Assembly (NCBI GenBank): GCA_038258095.1
Contig: JBBSQE010000008.1
Coordinates: 1-34,762, forward strand
Length of the DNA stretch: 34,762 bases
Source: JBBSQE01 sp038258095
Lineage (GTDB): Bacteria; Actinomycetota; Thermoleophilia; Solirubrobacterales; 70-9
Direction: 5' to 3'
Every line of letters begins with the position of its first letter. Position 1 is the first letter of the stretch. The notes beneath the pieces were generated by a model. The model was given only the letters and a program-made list of their open reading frames with translations. It had not been told where the DNA came from and made no database searches. Positions 6,611 through 14,819 of this stretch are shown here, piece by piece. A program made the translations under genes and the position numbers.

Positions 6611-7660
6611 ATGCCGAGGATCAGCGCCTGCATAGTCGCCTACGACGAGGGACCCGACCGGATCGACGCCGCGGTCCGGAGCCTGCTCGAGCAGGAGCCG
6701 GCGCCCGACGAGATCGTCATCTGCGACAACCACCCCGACTCGACCCTCGCGGGTCGCCTGAAGGAGGTCGGGGTTCCGGTGCAGGTGATCCCGAGTGCCC
6801 GCAACGTGGGCTTCGGAGAGGGCCTGAACCTCGCCGCAGAGCGTTCGACCGGTGACTACCTGTTCTTCCTCAATCCCGACGCGGTCGCGGAGGAGGGCTG
6901 CATCCGGCTGTTGATGGAGGCCCTCGAAGCTGATCCCGGCGCGGCGGTGAGCGGCGCCCAGGTCCTGCTGCCGGACGGCAGGACGATCAACGGCGGGGAC
7001 AACCCGATTCACATCACGGGCCTTTCCTGGGTCGGCCGCTATGGCGAGGCCCGCGAGGACGGCCCGCCACGACCGACCCTCTCGGTGGCCGGCGCGGCCT
7101 GCATGGTCCGCCGCTCGGCCTGGACCGCCCTCGAAGGGTTCACCGACGGGTTCTTCATGTACCACGACGATGTGGATCTCTGCTGGCGCGCGCGGCTCGC
7201 CGGCCACAGGGTCCTCTACTGCCCGCGGGCAGGCGTCCGCCACGAATACACGTTCGAGAAGGGCGACTACAAGTGGCGCTGGATGGAGCGGAACCGGCTC
7301 TGGTGCCTCGCCTCGAACATGGAGGCACGAACGCTGGTCCTGCTCGCGCCGCTCCTCGTCGTCACGGAGGCGGCCATCTGGGCTTTCGCCTTCCGCGGGA
7401 ACTGGGCGCGGGAGAAGCTGGCGGGCTACCGGGACCTCTGGAGCTCCCGCAGGGCGCTGCGGGCACACCGACGCCGGGTACAGAGCACCCGCAGGGTCGC
7501 GGATGCCGAGATCCTCCCCTCCTTCGCAGCCGAGATCCGAACCCCGCTGCTGCCGATCCCGCGGGCGAGGTTCGTGGGGTCGATGCTGCGCGCCTACAGG
7601 GCCGCGGTGGTTGCGTTGCTGCGCGCCGGGACGGTAAGGCGCGGCTCACGGGCAGGATGA
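6611..7660 (+). CDS. Family 2 glycosyltransferase (rhamnosyltransferase-like)
   Basis: A 349-residue GT2 (GT-A fold) enzyme, likely transferring a sugar from a nucleotide donor to a cell-surface glycan or lipid-linked acceptor on the cytoplasmic face. Visible motifs are the N-terminal strand ISACIVAYDEG, NVGFGEGLN (about 65-73), the metal-binding NPDA (88-91, standing in for DxD), and the acceptor/catalytic HDDVDLCWR (185-193). This pattern is that of the WbbL-like rhamnosyltransferase branch. A hydrophobic stretch (about 243-258) could hold it to the membrane. Its stop overlaps the ATG of the deacetylase gene (ATGA), giving a coupled three-gene unit. Sugar specificity is not shown by the sequence. 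Confidence 0.9.
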   Translation: MPRISACIVAYDEGPDRIDAAVRSLLEQEPAPDEIVICDNHPDSTLAGRLKEVGVPVQVIPSARNVGFGEGLNLAAERSTGDYLFFLNPDAVAEEGCIRLLMEALEADPGAAVSGAQVLLPDGRTINGGDNPIHITGLSWVGRYGEAREDGPPRPTLSVAGAACMVRRSAWTALEGFTDGFFMYHDDVDLCWRARLAGHRVLYCPRAGVRHEYTFEKGDYKWRWMERNRLWCLASNMEARTLVLLAPLLVVTEAAIWAFAFRGNWAREKLAGYRDLWSSRRALRAHRRRVQSTRRVADAEILPSFAAEIRTPLLPIPRARFVGSMLRAYRAAVVALLRAGTVRRGSRAG

Positions 7661-8592
7661 CCGTCGTCAACGGCTCCGACGGTACGATCCCGGCCATGGG
7701 AGAGGGAGGGGAAAGCTATGCCGCCCTCGTCGACCACGAGCTCGACACCCCGAGGGGCCCCTACATAACGGTCGACGTGGAGGACTACTTCCACGACATC
7801 CCCGGCGGCGAGGGGATCTTCGCGCAGGAGGGCCTCACCTCGAACCTGCAGGCCGCTCTCGAGCAGCTCCTCGACCTCTTCGCCGAGCACGGCACCCTGG
7901 CCACCTTCTTCGTCCTGGCCTGCGCGGCCCACCGCATCCGCCCGCAGCTCGAGCGCATCAACGGGGAGGGACACGAGATCGCGAGCCATGGCTTCGGGCA
8001 TATCCCCGCGACCTGGATCAGCCGGGAGGAGTTCCGCGAGGACCTCACCCGCGCCAAGGGCACGATCGAGGACATCGGCGGCACGAGGGTCAGCGGATAC
8101 CGCGCCCCGCGCTTCTCCGTGACCGAGCAGAACCTCTGGGCGCTCGATGAGATCCGCGCGACCGGCCACCTGTACGACTCGAGCGTCTGCCCGGTCAAGA
8201 ACTTCGCCTATGGGATACCCACCGCCCCGGAGCGCCCCCACCTGCTCACCAACGGCCTGACCGAGATCCCGCTGTCCCGGGTGCGGATGCTGGGATACCG
8301 GTTCATGGTCAGCGGCGGCTTCTACCTGCGCGCCTATCCGTTCTGGTTCACGAGGTTCCTCCTCTCGCGGCGCGAGCGGTCCCTGCCGCTCGTCCACTAC
8401 ATCCACCCCTGGGAATGGGAGGACCGCAAGCTGAATGCCTGGCAGGTGGGTGTCGACCACCCGGCGCTAGAGTGGAAACCCCGAAGGATGCGGTTCATCA
8501 ACACGTACAACCGGAGGGCGGCACTCGACCGCTTCAGCCGCCTCCTCGGTGAGGATGCGAACGCACCCCTGCGCTCGATGGTTCCCTCGTGA
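7657..8592 (+). CDS. Polysaccharide deacetylase, XrtA-associated (DUF3473) type
   Basis: A 311-residue NodB-homology deacetylase. Motif 1 is TVDVEDYF (38-45) with the metal and catalytic acidic residues, motif 2 is SHGFGH (His111 and His115, metal ligands), and motif 3 is YRAPRFS. The C-terminal part, with HYIHPWEWE, matches the DUF3473 tail of deacetylases found in PEP-CTERM/exosortase exopolysaccharide loci. It would remove N-acetyl groups from a polysaccharide; there is no signal peptide, so it would act in the cytoplasm unless the start is misplaced. The ATG at 7657 overlaps the upstream stop. A second ATG at 7696 is preceded at 7 bases by TACGAT, a possible -10, so a leaderless internal start is an alternative. 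Confidence 0.88.
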   Translation: MTVVNGSDGTIPAMGEGGESYAALVDHELDTPRGPYITVDVEDYFHDIPGGEGIFAQEGLTSNLQAALEQLLDLFAEHGTLATFFVLACAAHRIRPQLERINGEGHEIASHGFGHIPATWISREEFREDLTRAKGTIEDIGGTRVSGYRAPRFSVTEQNLWALDEIRATGHLYDSSVCPVKNFAYGIPTAPERPHLLTNGLTEIPLSRVRMLGYRFMVSGGFYLRAYPFWFTRFLLSRRERSLPLVHYIHPWEWEDRKLNAWQVGVDHPALEWKPRRMRFINTYNRRAALDRFSRLLGEDANAPLRSMVPS

Positions 8593-9269
8593 AGGGCCAG
8601 GACGAGGACAAGGCCTCCGTCAAAGCCTATTTCGCCGCGGAGGCGGACCGGTTCGACGCGATCTACGACGCGTCCAACAGCTCTCCCCTCCAGACGTTCG
8701 TCGACAGGAGCTTTCGCACGCGGGTGCTCCGCAAGCGAAACGAGGCCATCGCCGGCATGGTGAAGCGCGAGGCTTCGTGCTTCGAGATCGGCTGCGGATC
8801 CGGGCGGACGTCGGTCGCAATCGCCGCCGCACGCTCGGCCCGTGTCCACGGAGTCGACATCGCCGCACCGATGATCGACATCGCCGACAAACACGCGGCG
8901 GAAGCCGGGCTCGCATCCCTGTGCACCTTCGAGGCTGCGGATTTCGAAGACGTCGAGCCGGAGGCCACGTATGACACCTTCGTCGCCGTCGGCGTCCTCG
9001 ACTACTTCGCCGACCCGCTACCGATGTTGCAGCGCGCCGCGACAGAGTTCGTGCCCGGCGGGGCGATCGTGCTCACCTGGCCCGGCCGGCGGATGCTCCT
9101 GAACCTGGCTCGGCGAGCTTGGCTGGCCACCAAGAAATGCCCCGTCTACTTCTATACCGACGCCGACATCGAGCGCTACGCAAGTGCCCTCGGAGGACGC
9201 GTGACCGACACCGTGCACATCGGGATCGCACCGCTGAACATGGACGGGATCGCCCGCATCGAGCTCTGA
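8589..9269 (+). CDS. Class I SAM-dependent methyltransferase
   Basis: A 226-residue methyltransferase with the Rossmann motif I FEIGCGSGRTS (about 65-75), the acidic end of strand 2 in GVDIAAPMI, AADFED at motif II/III, and a VGVLDYFADP motif IV region. The N-terminal helix (KAYFAAEADRFDAIYD) is typical of small-molecule or lipid methyltransferases. The GTG start overlaps the deacetylase stop (GTGA), so it is the third translationally coupled gene of the glycan operon. A sugar or glycolipid is therefore a reasonable but unproven substrate. The gene ends 19 bases from the convergent 1022-residue repeat protein gene. Confidence 0.88.
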   Translation: MKGQDEDKASVKAYFAAEADRFDAIYDASNSSPLQTFVDRSFRTRVLRKRNEAIAGMVKREASCFEIGCGSGRTSVAIAAARSARVHGVDIAAPMIDIADKHAAEAGLASLCTFEAADFEDVEPEATYDTFVAVGVLDYFADPLPMLQRAATEFVPGGAIVLTWPGRRMLLNLARRAWLATKKCPVYFYTDADIERYASALGGRVTDTVHIGIAPLNMDGIARIEL

Positions 9270-9288
9270 CTCCGGCGCGTGAAGAAGC

Positions 9289-12200
9289 TCAACGGCGTCC
9301 GACGACCGGGCTGAGGCGCACCCGCCGAGTGAAGCGGTCTCGGTAGCCGACCTCGGTGCGCGATCCGATCCGCCCACCCTCGTTGCATCCGCGGACCTCG
9401 TTGATCACCCGGGGGACGATCCGCACAACAGCCCCAAGGCGGCGGCCGCGCCGCACATAGGCGCGGACCTTCCCTGAGATCCGCAGGTTGGCCAGGGGGA
9501 CGAAACGGACTGTCCGCCCGGTCTGCGAGAGCTTGCGATAGGCGATCATCGGGCGTCTGGCGACTATCCCGCCGGTGCGGCGAAACAGCTGGACCCTGAC
9601 GAGGCGCGGGACCTCGCTGCGCATGACGACCCGCAGACCCGACCGCGTCATCCGCGCGCGAAACGCTTGGAGGGCGCAGTGGCGCGGGTCGTTCGGAGCA
9701 AGCCGGACGGGGGCGGGTGGCGGCGGCGATGTGTCGACTGCGAACGTGAGTGTCGCGAGCGGGCCCGAGTTCCCGGCCTGGTCGGTGGCCTGGACGGTCA
9801 GGGTGTGGGGGCCGTCGGGAAGGCCGGTGAGCGAGTAGGGGCTCGAGCAGGCCGCGAGCGGCCCGGAGTCGAGCGAGCATGCGAAGGCCGACCCGGGCTC
9901 GTTCGCCGTGAAGCTGACCTCCGCGGAGGATCTCCGGATCGTTGAGCCACCCGCAGGCCCTCCGGTGAAGCGAGTCACCGGACCGGTTCCGTCAACGGTG
10001 AAGGAGCGAGCCGCGGGCTCGGACCGGTTGCCGGCCGGGTCGAGCGCCCGGACCATGAACGTGTGAGCCCCATCGCCGATCCCGGGCCTCCCGTCCGGCG
10101 AGGCGCACGGAGAGAAGGGGCCGCCGTCGAGGCGGCACTCGAAGGTGGCGGCGGGATCGGCCGAGACGAAGGCGAAGGCGGCGAGGGCGGGCCGGACGGT
10201 CGCGCCCTCCACCGGGCCGGCGGTGAGCGTGACATCGGGCCGGGCGGTATCGACGGTGAAGCTCCGGGCCGCCGGGCTGCCGAGGGTGCCCGCCGGATCG
10301 GTGGCGCGAGCCTCGAAGACGTGCGGGCCATCGGCCAGACCCGCGAGCCGGTGCGGGCTCACACACGGCACGAAGGGCCCATCGTCGACGCGGCACTCGA
10401 GCGCTGACCCCGGCTCGTCGGATGAGAACGAGAACGAAGGGGAGTTCGTGTTGATCGTGGACCCGCTGCTCGGACCGTCGGTGATCGATGTGACCGGCGC
10501 CCTGCCATCGACGACGAAGGAGCGCTCAGCGGGTGCGCCGCGGTTGCCGGCGGCGTCGGTGGCCCGGACAGCGAACGTGTGGGTGCCATCCGCGGTGGCG
10601 GGAAAGGCCTCCGGAGGCGAACGGGCGGTGAAGGGCTGCCCGTCGAAGCGGCACTCGAAGCTCACGGGAGACTCGTCGGCGGTGAAGCCGAAGCTGACCG
10701 CGGACGGTCGCACGGTCTCGCCGGCGCCAGGCCCGCTTCTGATCGATGCGGTGGGAGCCACGTTGTCGACCGTCCAGATGCGCTCGGCGGGTGTCGGGTC
10801 GGGGCCGTTGGCGTTGACGGCGCGGACTCGGAACGAGTGCGTCCCGTCCGGTAGCGCAGCGTAGTCCGAGCCGGAACCCCCGCAGGTCGAGAAGGCGGCG
10901 CCGTCGAGTGAGCACTCGAACGCGGCGGCAGGGTCGCCGCTCACGTAGCGGAAGTTCGCCGCGCGTGCCGTCGTGAATGACCCGTGCGCGGGGCCTTCGG
11001 TGATGCTCGTCTCCGGAGCCGCCGAGTCGATCACGAAGTTCTGGATCGCGGTGTTCGACGGGTTCGCATTCCCCGCTGCGTCCTCGAGGTAGACCGTCAG
11101 CCGGTAGCCGCCATCGCTTCCCGCCGGCAGTCCATCCAGCGATTGCATCCCGGGACCGCCGGCGACCCGGACGATGCCGGAGTCATAGGCGCCGCCGCTC
11201 AGTTGCTGTAGGCGGTAGTGGGAGGCGGCAATCGGAGCGACCCCTTCCTGCGGGGGATTCGCCCACGACGCACCGAATGCCCGGTTTCGCCCTGTCGCGA
11301 CGAGGTTCGAGGGTGCCACCGGCGCGGTGTTGTCGATGCGGACCGTGCGGCGATCGCAGGTCTCCCCTCCCGAGCCGTAGAAGCCCTGCCACTGCCCGAA
11401 GTCCTGGCTGCAGATGCTGAGGACGCGCTCGCCGTCGGGGTAGAGCCCGGTCTGGACGTCGCGCAGGATCGCAAAGCTCCCATTGTTGGCGACGCACGGG
11501 GCGAAGGATCGGCCCGACAGCCCGTTGCTGACCGTGGTCTGCGTCTCACAGGCGGACCCGTAGTCGTAGACGACGTCGTTGGCACCGTCGACGGCGACCC
11601 GCATCAGCCGCAGCCCGGAGCCGTACTCGGTGACGGTCCAGTTGACCGGCTGGGTCCCCCGGACCCACTGCCCGGACATGAAGGGCGTCCCGCCGTTCGT
11701 GACCGCGATCCGCGAGTCGAAGTCATCGGAGAGGGCGAATACGAAGCCGTTGGCGTCGACATCGTTCAGACCGGCGGGATCGCATCCGCCACTGCGCACG
11801 CACTCGAGGCGAAATGCGAACCGGTTGAAGTCGCGGAGGGTGCCGAACGGCCAGAGGTGAGGCGCGAAGTTCGAGGTGGTGGGGGCATTGACGCCGCCAC
11901 CGTCGTCCACGACCCCATAACCCTGGTTCATCGAGAGGAACGTGGAGCCGTCCAGATTCGTCCCGACCAGACGAGCCCGCCAGCCCGGGTTGAACGCGGC
12001 CGGCTCGCGCGTGTAGCCGCCCGCCTGGCGAAAGTGTGTCCAGGCGGGTGCAGTCCAGGCGTACTCGGCGACCGCGCCGTTCGACACCGTCCCGCTCGCC
12101 TGGCTCTCGTGGATGGAGAGGAAGGCGGAGTTCCCGGGTGGATCGCCGTCAGGCGACGAGCAGTGCTCGCCGAGGTCGATGCTCGGCGTGCTGGTGGAGC

Positions 12201-12357
12201 CCGCCGGCCCGTGGTCCGCGTTGGTGCCCGAGCAAAGGACGACCTTGTACATGCCGGCGCGGGCCGAGCCCGGCCCCGCCAGCAGAGCAAGGCCCACGAG
12301 GCCGAGCAGGAGCAGAGCTGTCCGCAAGACGATTTCTCCGATTGCACCGCGCCGCAT
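9289..12357 (-). CDS. Large secreted protein with five Ig-like repeats
   Basis: A 1022-residue exported protein. A signal peptide (1-34, with a hydrophobic LRTALLLLGLVGLALLAG core and ARA|G cleavage) is followed by a 400-residue N-terminal domain rich in Gly, Asn and Cys. That domain (CSGTNADHG, WGFG-like aromatic motifs, several Cys pairs) is not one I can name, but it has the look of an adhesion or lectin-like fold. From about 442 to 873 there are five repeats of roughly 86 residues with the pattern FECSLDG...F..C...LPDGTHTF.VRA.D.AGN followed by FTVD. The basic C-terminus (about 885-1022) is rich in Arg and Val strands and ends with VGRR. No LPXTG or membrane anchor is visible. A GGGAGG ribosome-binding site supports the ATG at 12357. 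Confidence 0.85.
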   Translation of the reverse strand: MRRGAIGEIVLRTALLLLGLVGLALLAGPGSARAGMYKVVLCSGTNADHGPAGSTSTPSIDLGEHCSSPDGDPPGNSAFLSIHESQASGTVSNGAVAEYAWTAPAWTHFRQAGGYTREPAAFNPGWRARLVGTNLDGSTFLSMNQGYGVVDDGGGVNAPTTSNFAPHLWPFGTLRDFNRFAFRLECVRSGGCDPAGLNDVDANGFVFALSDDFDSRIAVTNGGTPFMSGQWVRGTQPVNWTVTEYGSGLRLMRVAVDGANDVVYDYGSACETQTTVSNGLSGRSFAPCVANNGSFAILRDVQTGLYPDGERVLSICSQDFGQWQGFYGSGGETCDRRTVRIDNTAPVAPSNLVATGRNRAFGASWANPPQEGVAPIAASHYRLQQLSGGAYDSGIVRVAGGPGMQSLDGLPAGSDGGYRLTVYLEDAAGNANPSNTAIQNFVIDSAAPETSITEGPAHGSFTTARAANFRYVSGDPAAAFECSLDGAAFSTCGGSGSDYAALPDGTHSFRVRAVNANGPDPTPAERIWTVDNVAPTASIRSGPGAGETVRPSAVSFGFTADESPVSFECRFDGQPFTARSPPEAFPATADGTHTFAVRATDAAGNRGAPAERSFVVDGRAPVTSITDGPSSGSTINTNSPSFSFSSDEPGSALECRVDDGPFVPCVSPHRLAGLADGPHVFEARATDPAGTLGSPAARSFTVDTARPDVTLTAGPVEGATVRPALAAFAFVSADPAATFECRLDGGPFSPCASPDGRPGIGDGAHTFMVRALDPAGNRSEPAARSFTVDGTGPVTRFTGGPAGGSTIRRSSAEVSFTANEPGSAFACSLDSGPLAACSSPYSLTGLPDGPHTLTVQATDQAGNSGPLATLTFAVDTSPPPPAPVRLAPNDPRHCALQAFRARMTRSGLRVVMRSEVPRLVRVQLFRRTGGIVARRPMIAYRKLSQTGRTVRFVPLANLRISGKVRAYVRRGRRLGAVVRIVPRVINEVRGCNEGGRIGSRTEVGYRDRFTRRVRLSPVVGRR
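9737..11040 (-). repeat. Five tandem Ig-like repeat units
   Basis: This part of the secreted protein gene encodes five tandem units of about 258 bases (86 residues). Each has a Cys-containing ECSLDG-type strand, a D-G-x-H-(T/S)-F turn and an AGN loop before a VD-x-x-x-P junction. The units are diverged at DNA level, implying old duplication and not recent slippage. Confidence 0.85.
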
Positions 12358-12541
12358 TGGCAGGACCTCCCACTGTCGGTTTCGCGACGTCTCGACGCCA
12401 TCGGCGCAGGGTCGCTCAGTGGGTCAAGCGATGCGCTGCGCGATCTCTCCCCCTTTGGCGATTTCCGTGTTCCGGGCCACGATCGATCTGAGCTTGTGCG
12501 CTTCGCCCACGAGTTCGCAGCAGCATTTGAGAAGACCCGAA

Positions 12542-12614
12542 AGCGGACGACGGGGGTCGAACCCGCGACCTCAAGCTTGGGAAGCTTGCGCTCTACCAAC
12601 TGAGCTACGTCCGC
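12542..12614 (-). tRNA. tRNA-Gly (anticodon CCC)
   Basis: A 73-base tRNA. The acceptor stem GCGGACG/CGTCCGC, the D arm TAGCTCAGTTGGTAGAGC, the anticodon stem CAAGC/GCTTG with loop TTCCCAA (anticodon CCC), and the T arm CGGGTTCGACCCCCG are all present. CCA is not encoded. It lies 12 bases downstream of the SnoaL-like gene on the same strand. The 184 bases between it and the repeat-protein gene hold no other gene that I can see. Confidence 0.95.
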
Positions 12615-12626
12615 GTGATGGGGAGT

Positions 12627-13118
12627 CTATGACCGTCGAGGACGCAGCGAGGCAACCCGCACCAGGGCCCGCTCGACCCGAGAGCCGTGCTCTGGCAGCA
12701 AACCGAGGCTCCGCATGATCGCCGCGCCGTCGTAGTAGCTGACGAGTTGGGTGATCAGGCCATCCCCACCGAGCGTCGCGACATCGACACCCGCTGATTC
12801 GACGACCCGGCCGGTGGGCGCCAGGCCCGACAAGATCCCGCGATGTGTCATCCGGGCCTTCCATTCGCCCGCTGTGATGTCGTCGCCATGAGCTGCGCGG
12901 ACCACCTCGAACTCCAGATCCGGGAACGCCGACATCACCCGGGCTGCATGGGCGCGGATTCCCTCCCTGCCGTGGGCGATCTCCGCCGCTCCACGGTCGT
13001 CGTATGTAGCGTCGGGAGCGAAGAAGGCGGCGACCTGCGCGGGGTCGTGGGAGTTCCAGGCGGCAAGGTATGAGGCCATCAACGCGTCGCGATCGGGCGC
13101 CTGGGCGGAAGCGGACAT
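12627..13118 (-). CDS. SnoaL-like / NTF2-fold protein
   Basis: A 163-residue member of the SnoaL/ester cyclase group of NTF2-like fold proteins. Family features are the N-terminal helix ALMASYLAAWNSHDPAQVAAFFAPDATYDD, HGREGIRAHAARVMSAFPDLEFEV, and the later strands with GRVVESAGVDVATLGGDGLITQLVSYYD. Many such proteins act on small hydrophobic molecules, but the fold is used for many tasks, so no reaction can be assigned. The ATG at 13118 is chosen because an upstream extension to 13157 would run through the start of the divergent thioredoxin-like gene. Only 23 bases separate the two start codons. tRNA-Gly follows immediately downstream. Confidence 0.8.
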   Translation of the reverse strand: MSASAQAPDRDALMASYLAAWNSHDPAQVAAFFAPDATYDDRGAAEIAHGREGIRAHAARVMSAFPDLEFEVVRAAHGDDITAGEWKARMTHRGILSGLAPTGRVVESAGVDVATLGGDGLITQLVSYYDGAAIMRSLGLLPEHGSRVERALVRVASLRPRRS

Positions 13119-13125
13119 CCGCCGC

Positions 13126-13135
13126 AATCTACCCT
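13126..13135. promoter_or_regulatory. Overlapping divergent -10 candidates
   Basis: On the minus strand TAGATT (13131-13126) ends 7 bases before the ATG at 13118. On the plus strand TACCCT (13130-13135) ends 6 bases before the ATG at 13142. The two share bases 13130-13131. Both would give leaderless or near-leaderless transcripts. No good -35 is found for either. Confidence 0.35.
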
Positions 13136-13141
13136 TGGCGC

Positions 13142-13663
13142 ATGGGCACTCGTTCATTCGCGGCCGTAATGGCCTCCCTGGCGATCATCGGCCTGCTGGG
13201 CTACGGCCTGATCAAGAAGGGCGACGGCGGCGTGGGCATCGGCTCCGCGGCGCCAAACGCCACGCTGAGCAAGCTGGGGATCGATGAGCCGGTCAGCCTC
13301 GACGACTACCGAGGCAGGTGGGTACTGCTGAACGTCTGGGCCTCCTGGTGCGGCCCGTGTCGCACGGAGTCGCCGGCGCTTCAGTCTTTCGCGCAGGAAA
13401 ACCGGTCGAAGCTCGCGGTGATCGGCGTCGACACCCGAGACCTCAGCGAGGACGCTCTGAACTTCGTCGACGAGTACGGCCTCACCTATGCGCAGTGGCA
13501 TGACGGCGACGGCTCCTATGCCCAGGACCTCGGGGCGACCGGCTACCCCGAGTCGTTCCTCGTCGATCCCGCTGGCAAGCTCGTCGCCCACTACCCGGGC
13601 CCGTTCCAAGACGAGGCCGGCATCGCCGGCTTCGCGAAGCCCGCACTCGGGACCGCCGGGTGA
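13142..13663 (+). CDS. Thiol-disulfide oxidoreductase, CcmG/ResA/TlpA type
   Basis: A 173-residue membrane-anchored thioredoxin-fold protein. An N-terminal helix (about 5-24) anchors it, and the domain faces outward with WASWCGPC (Cys70 and Cys73) followed by the cis-proline region ATGYPESFLVD. CcmG-type proteins reduce the CxxCH thiols of apocytochrome c before heme attachment. The ccmH gene follows with a GTGA overlap, so a CcmG role is well supported by context. The start at 13142 places the membrane helix at the N-terminus as expected. The region upstream is only 23 bases long and shared with the divergent SnoaL-like gene. Confidence 0.9.
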   Translation: MGTRSFAAVMASLAIIGLLGYGLIKKGDGGVGIGSAAPNATLSKLGIDEPVSLDDYRGRWVLLNVWASWCGPCRTESPALQSFAQENRSKLAVIGVDTRDLSEDALNFVDEYGLTYAQWHDGDGSYAQDLGATGYPESFLVDPAGKLVAHYPGPFQDEAGIAGFAKPALGTAG

Positions 13664-14130
13664 GAGCCCGAGCCACGCTGGCGCTCGGGCTTGTGCTTGC
13701 CGCGGCGGCGTTCCCCGCCGGGGCACCGGCGGCCCCGCCCCGAGCCTCACTCCCCGACATCGAGGACGAGGTGATGTGCACGATCTGCGGAACGCTCCTC
13801 GAACTCTCAGACAGCCCCCAGGCACGGCGCGAGAAGGCCTTCATCCGCGAGCGAATCCGCAGTGGTGAGACCAAGGATCAGATCAAGGACGACCTCGTCA
13901 GCGAGTACGGAGACGAGGTCCTGGCGCTGCCGGGCACCTCCGGCTTCGACCTCACCGCCTACCTCGTGCCGGGCATCGGCATCCTGCTCGGGATCGGCGG
14001 CATCGGGTTCGGCGTCCTCGGTTGGAGGCGGAATCGGAAGAAGGAGCTGGTTTCGGCCCCCGAGGTGAAGCGGCCCACCGGCGCCGAGGCCGAGCGCCTG
14101 GACGCGGACCTCGCGCGCTACGACCTCTGA
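13660..14130 (+). CDS. ccmH: Cytochrome c maturation protein CcmH
   Basis: A 156-residue CcmH/CycL-type protein. It has a signal peptide (1-25), a small helical domain with the redox motif CTIC (Cys40 and Cys43) in the position of the usual LRCxxC, and LSDSPQARREKAFIRERIRSG, which matches the family pattern. It then has SEYGDEVLALP and one C-terminal membrane helix (about 97-121). CcmH handles the apocytochrome thiols together with CcmG. The GTG start overlaps the ccmG-like stop. The 3' end overlaps the convergent CpsD-like gene by 13 bases. The second ccm cluster (ccmE-ccmF) lies about 8 kb upstream in the window on the other strand. Confidence 0.9.
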   Translation: MRARATLALGLVLAAAAFPAGAPAAPPRASLPDIEDEVMCTICGTLLELSDSPQARREKAFIRERIRSGETKDQIKDDLVSEYGDEVLALPGTSGFDLTAYLVPGIGILLGIGGIGFGVLGWRRNRKKELVSAPEVKRPTGAEAERLDADLARYDL

Positions 14131-14819
14131 TGGACGATGAGGCCGGCGGGGCGCTCGGGTAGTCCCTCCAGTGCAGCGGCGATCTCCCGCAAGCCGCCGC
14201 CTGAGCTCTGGTCGGGACGGACGCAGACGAGAAGCGCGTCAGCTTCGCTCGCGACGGCGGACAGCTCCGGACTCGGCAGTGGGCCGGCGGCGAGGATCAC
14301 GAAGTCGTAGGCCCGGGACACCTTGGCGAGAGCATTCGTGAAGCCATCGCCGGCGAGAAGGGCAGCGCCGTTCGGGGCGGAGCGCCCGGCGGTGATGAAG
14401 ACGAGCTGGCCGAGGGCTTCGCGACCTTCGGTCGCCAGCCCGGCCAGCGAAACCGGTTGAAGCAGGTCGGGAGCGCTCGCAGCCCAGCAGAGGTACTCGC
14501 GTAGGCCCGGGACCGGCTCGAGACCGACGACCTCGGCGAGGGCCGGACGGGCGAGGTCGCACTCCATGACCAGCGTGCGCCTCCCGTGAACCGCCGTGGC
14601 CGAGCCGAGCCCGGTACCGACCTCGGCTCTTACCCTCTCGCGGGAGCCGGTGAGGAGGACGACCTTCGGCTCTCCAAGTGAGGGCAGGGCCCCCAGGAGC
14701 TCCTCGTAGCCCTGCCATCCCGGACGGTGGAGCGCGAGGCCGGGCTCCCCGCCGGCGACAGGGCTCGGACCCTGCTCGGGCAGGCGAGTGAGCACCGGCA
14801 GTCGGCGCTTGGTGCGCAT
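14118..14819 (-). CDS. CpsD/MinD-like ATPase homologue with degenerate P-loop
   Basis: A 233-residue protein resembling the ATPase domain of CpsD/CapB bacterial tyrosine kinases and MinD/ParA proteins. RRTLVMECDLARPALAEVVGLEPVPGLREYL (81-110) matches the Walker A' segment 'VLLIDADLRRPSLH..FGL....GL'. AYDFVILAAGPLPSPELSAVASEADALLVCV matches the later Walker B and 'D.VLLVVR' strands. The Walker A position reads LTGSRERVRAEVGTGLGSA, with no GK(S/T), so ATP binding through a normal P-loop is unlikely. There is no C-terminal tyrosine cluster. It lies 97 bases after argS on the same strand. It may be a regulatory or structural pseudo-enzyme. The ATG at 14819 is preceded by GGAGAAGAG. Confidence 0.6.
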   Translation of the reverse strand: MRTKRRLPVLTRLPEQGPSPVAGGEPGLALHRPGWQGYEELLGALPSLGEPKVVLLTGSRERVRAEVGTGLGSATAVHGRRTLVMECDLARPALAEVVGLEPVPGLREYLCWAASAPDLLQPVSLAGLATEGREALGQLVFITAGRSAPNGAALLAGDGFTNALAKVSRAYDFVILAAGPLPSPELSAVASEADALLVCVRPDQSSGGGLREIAAALEGLPERPAGLIVHQRS

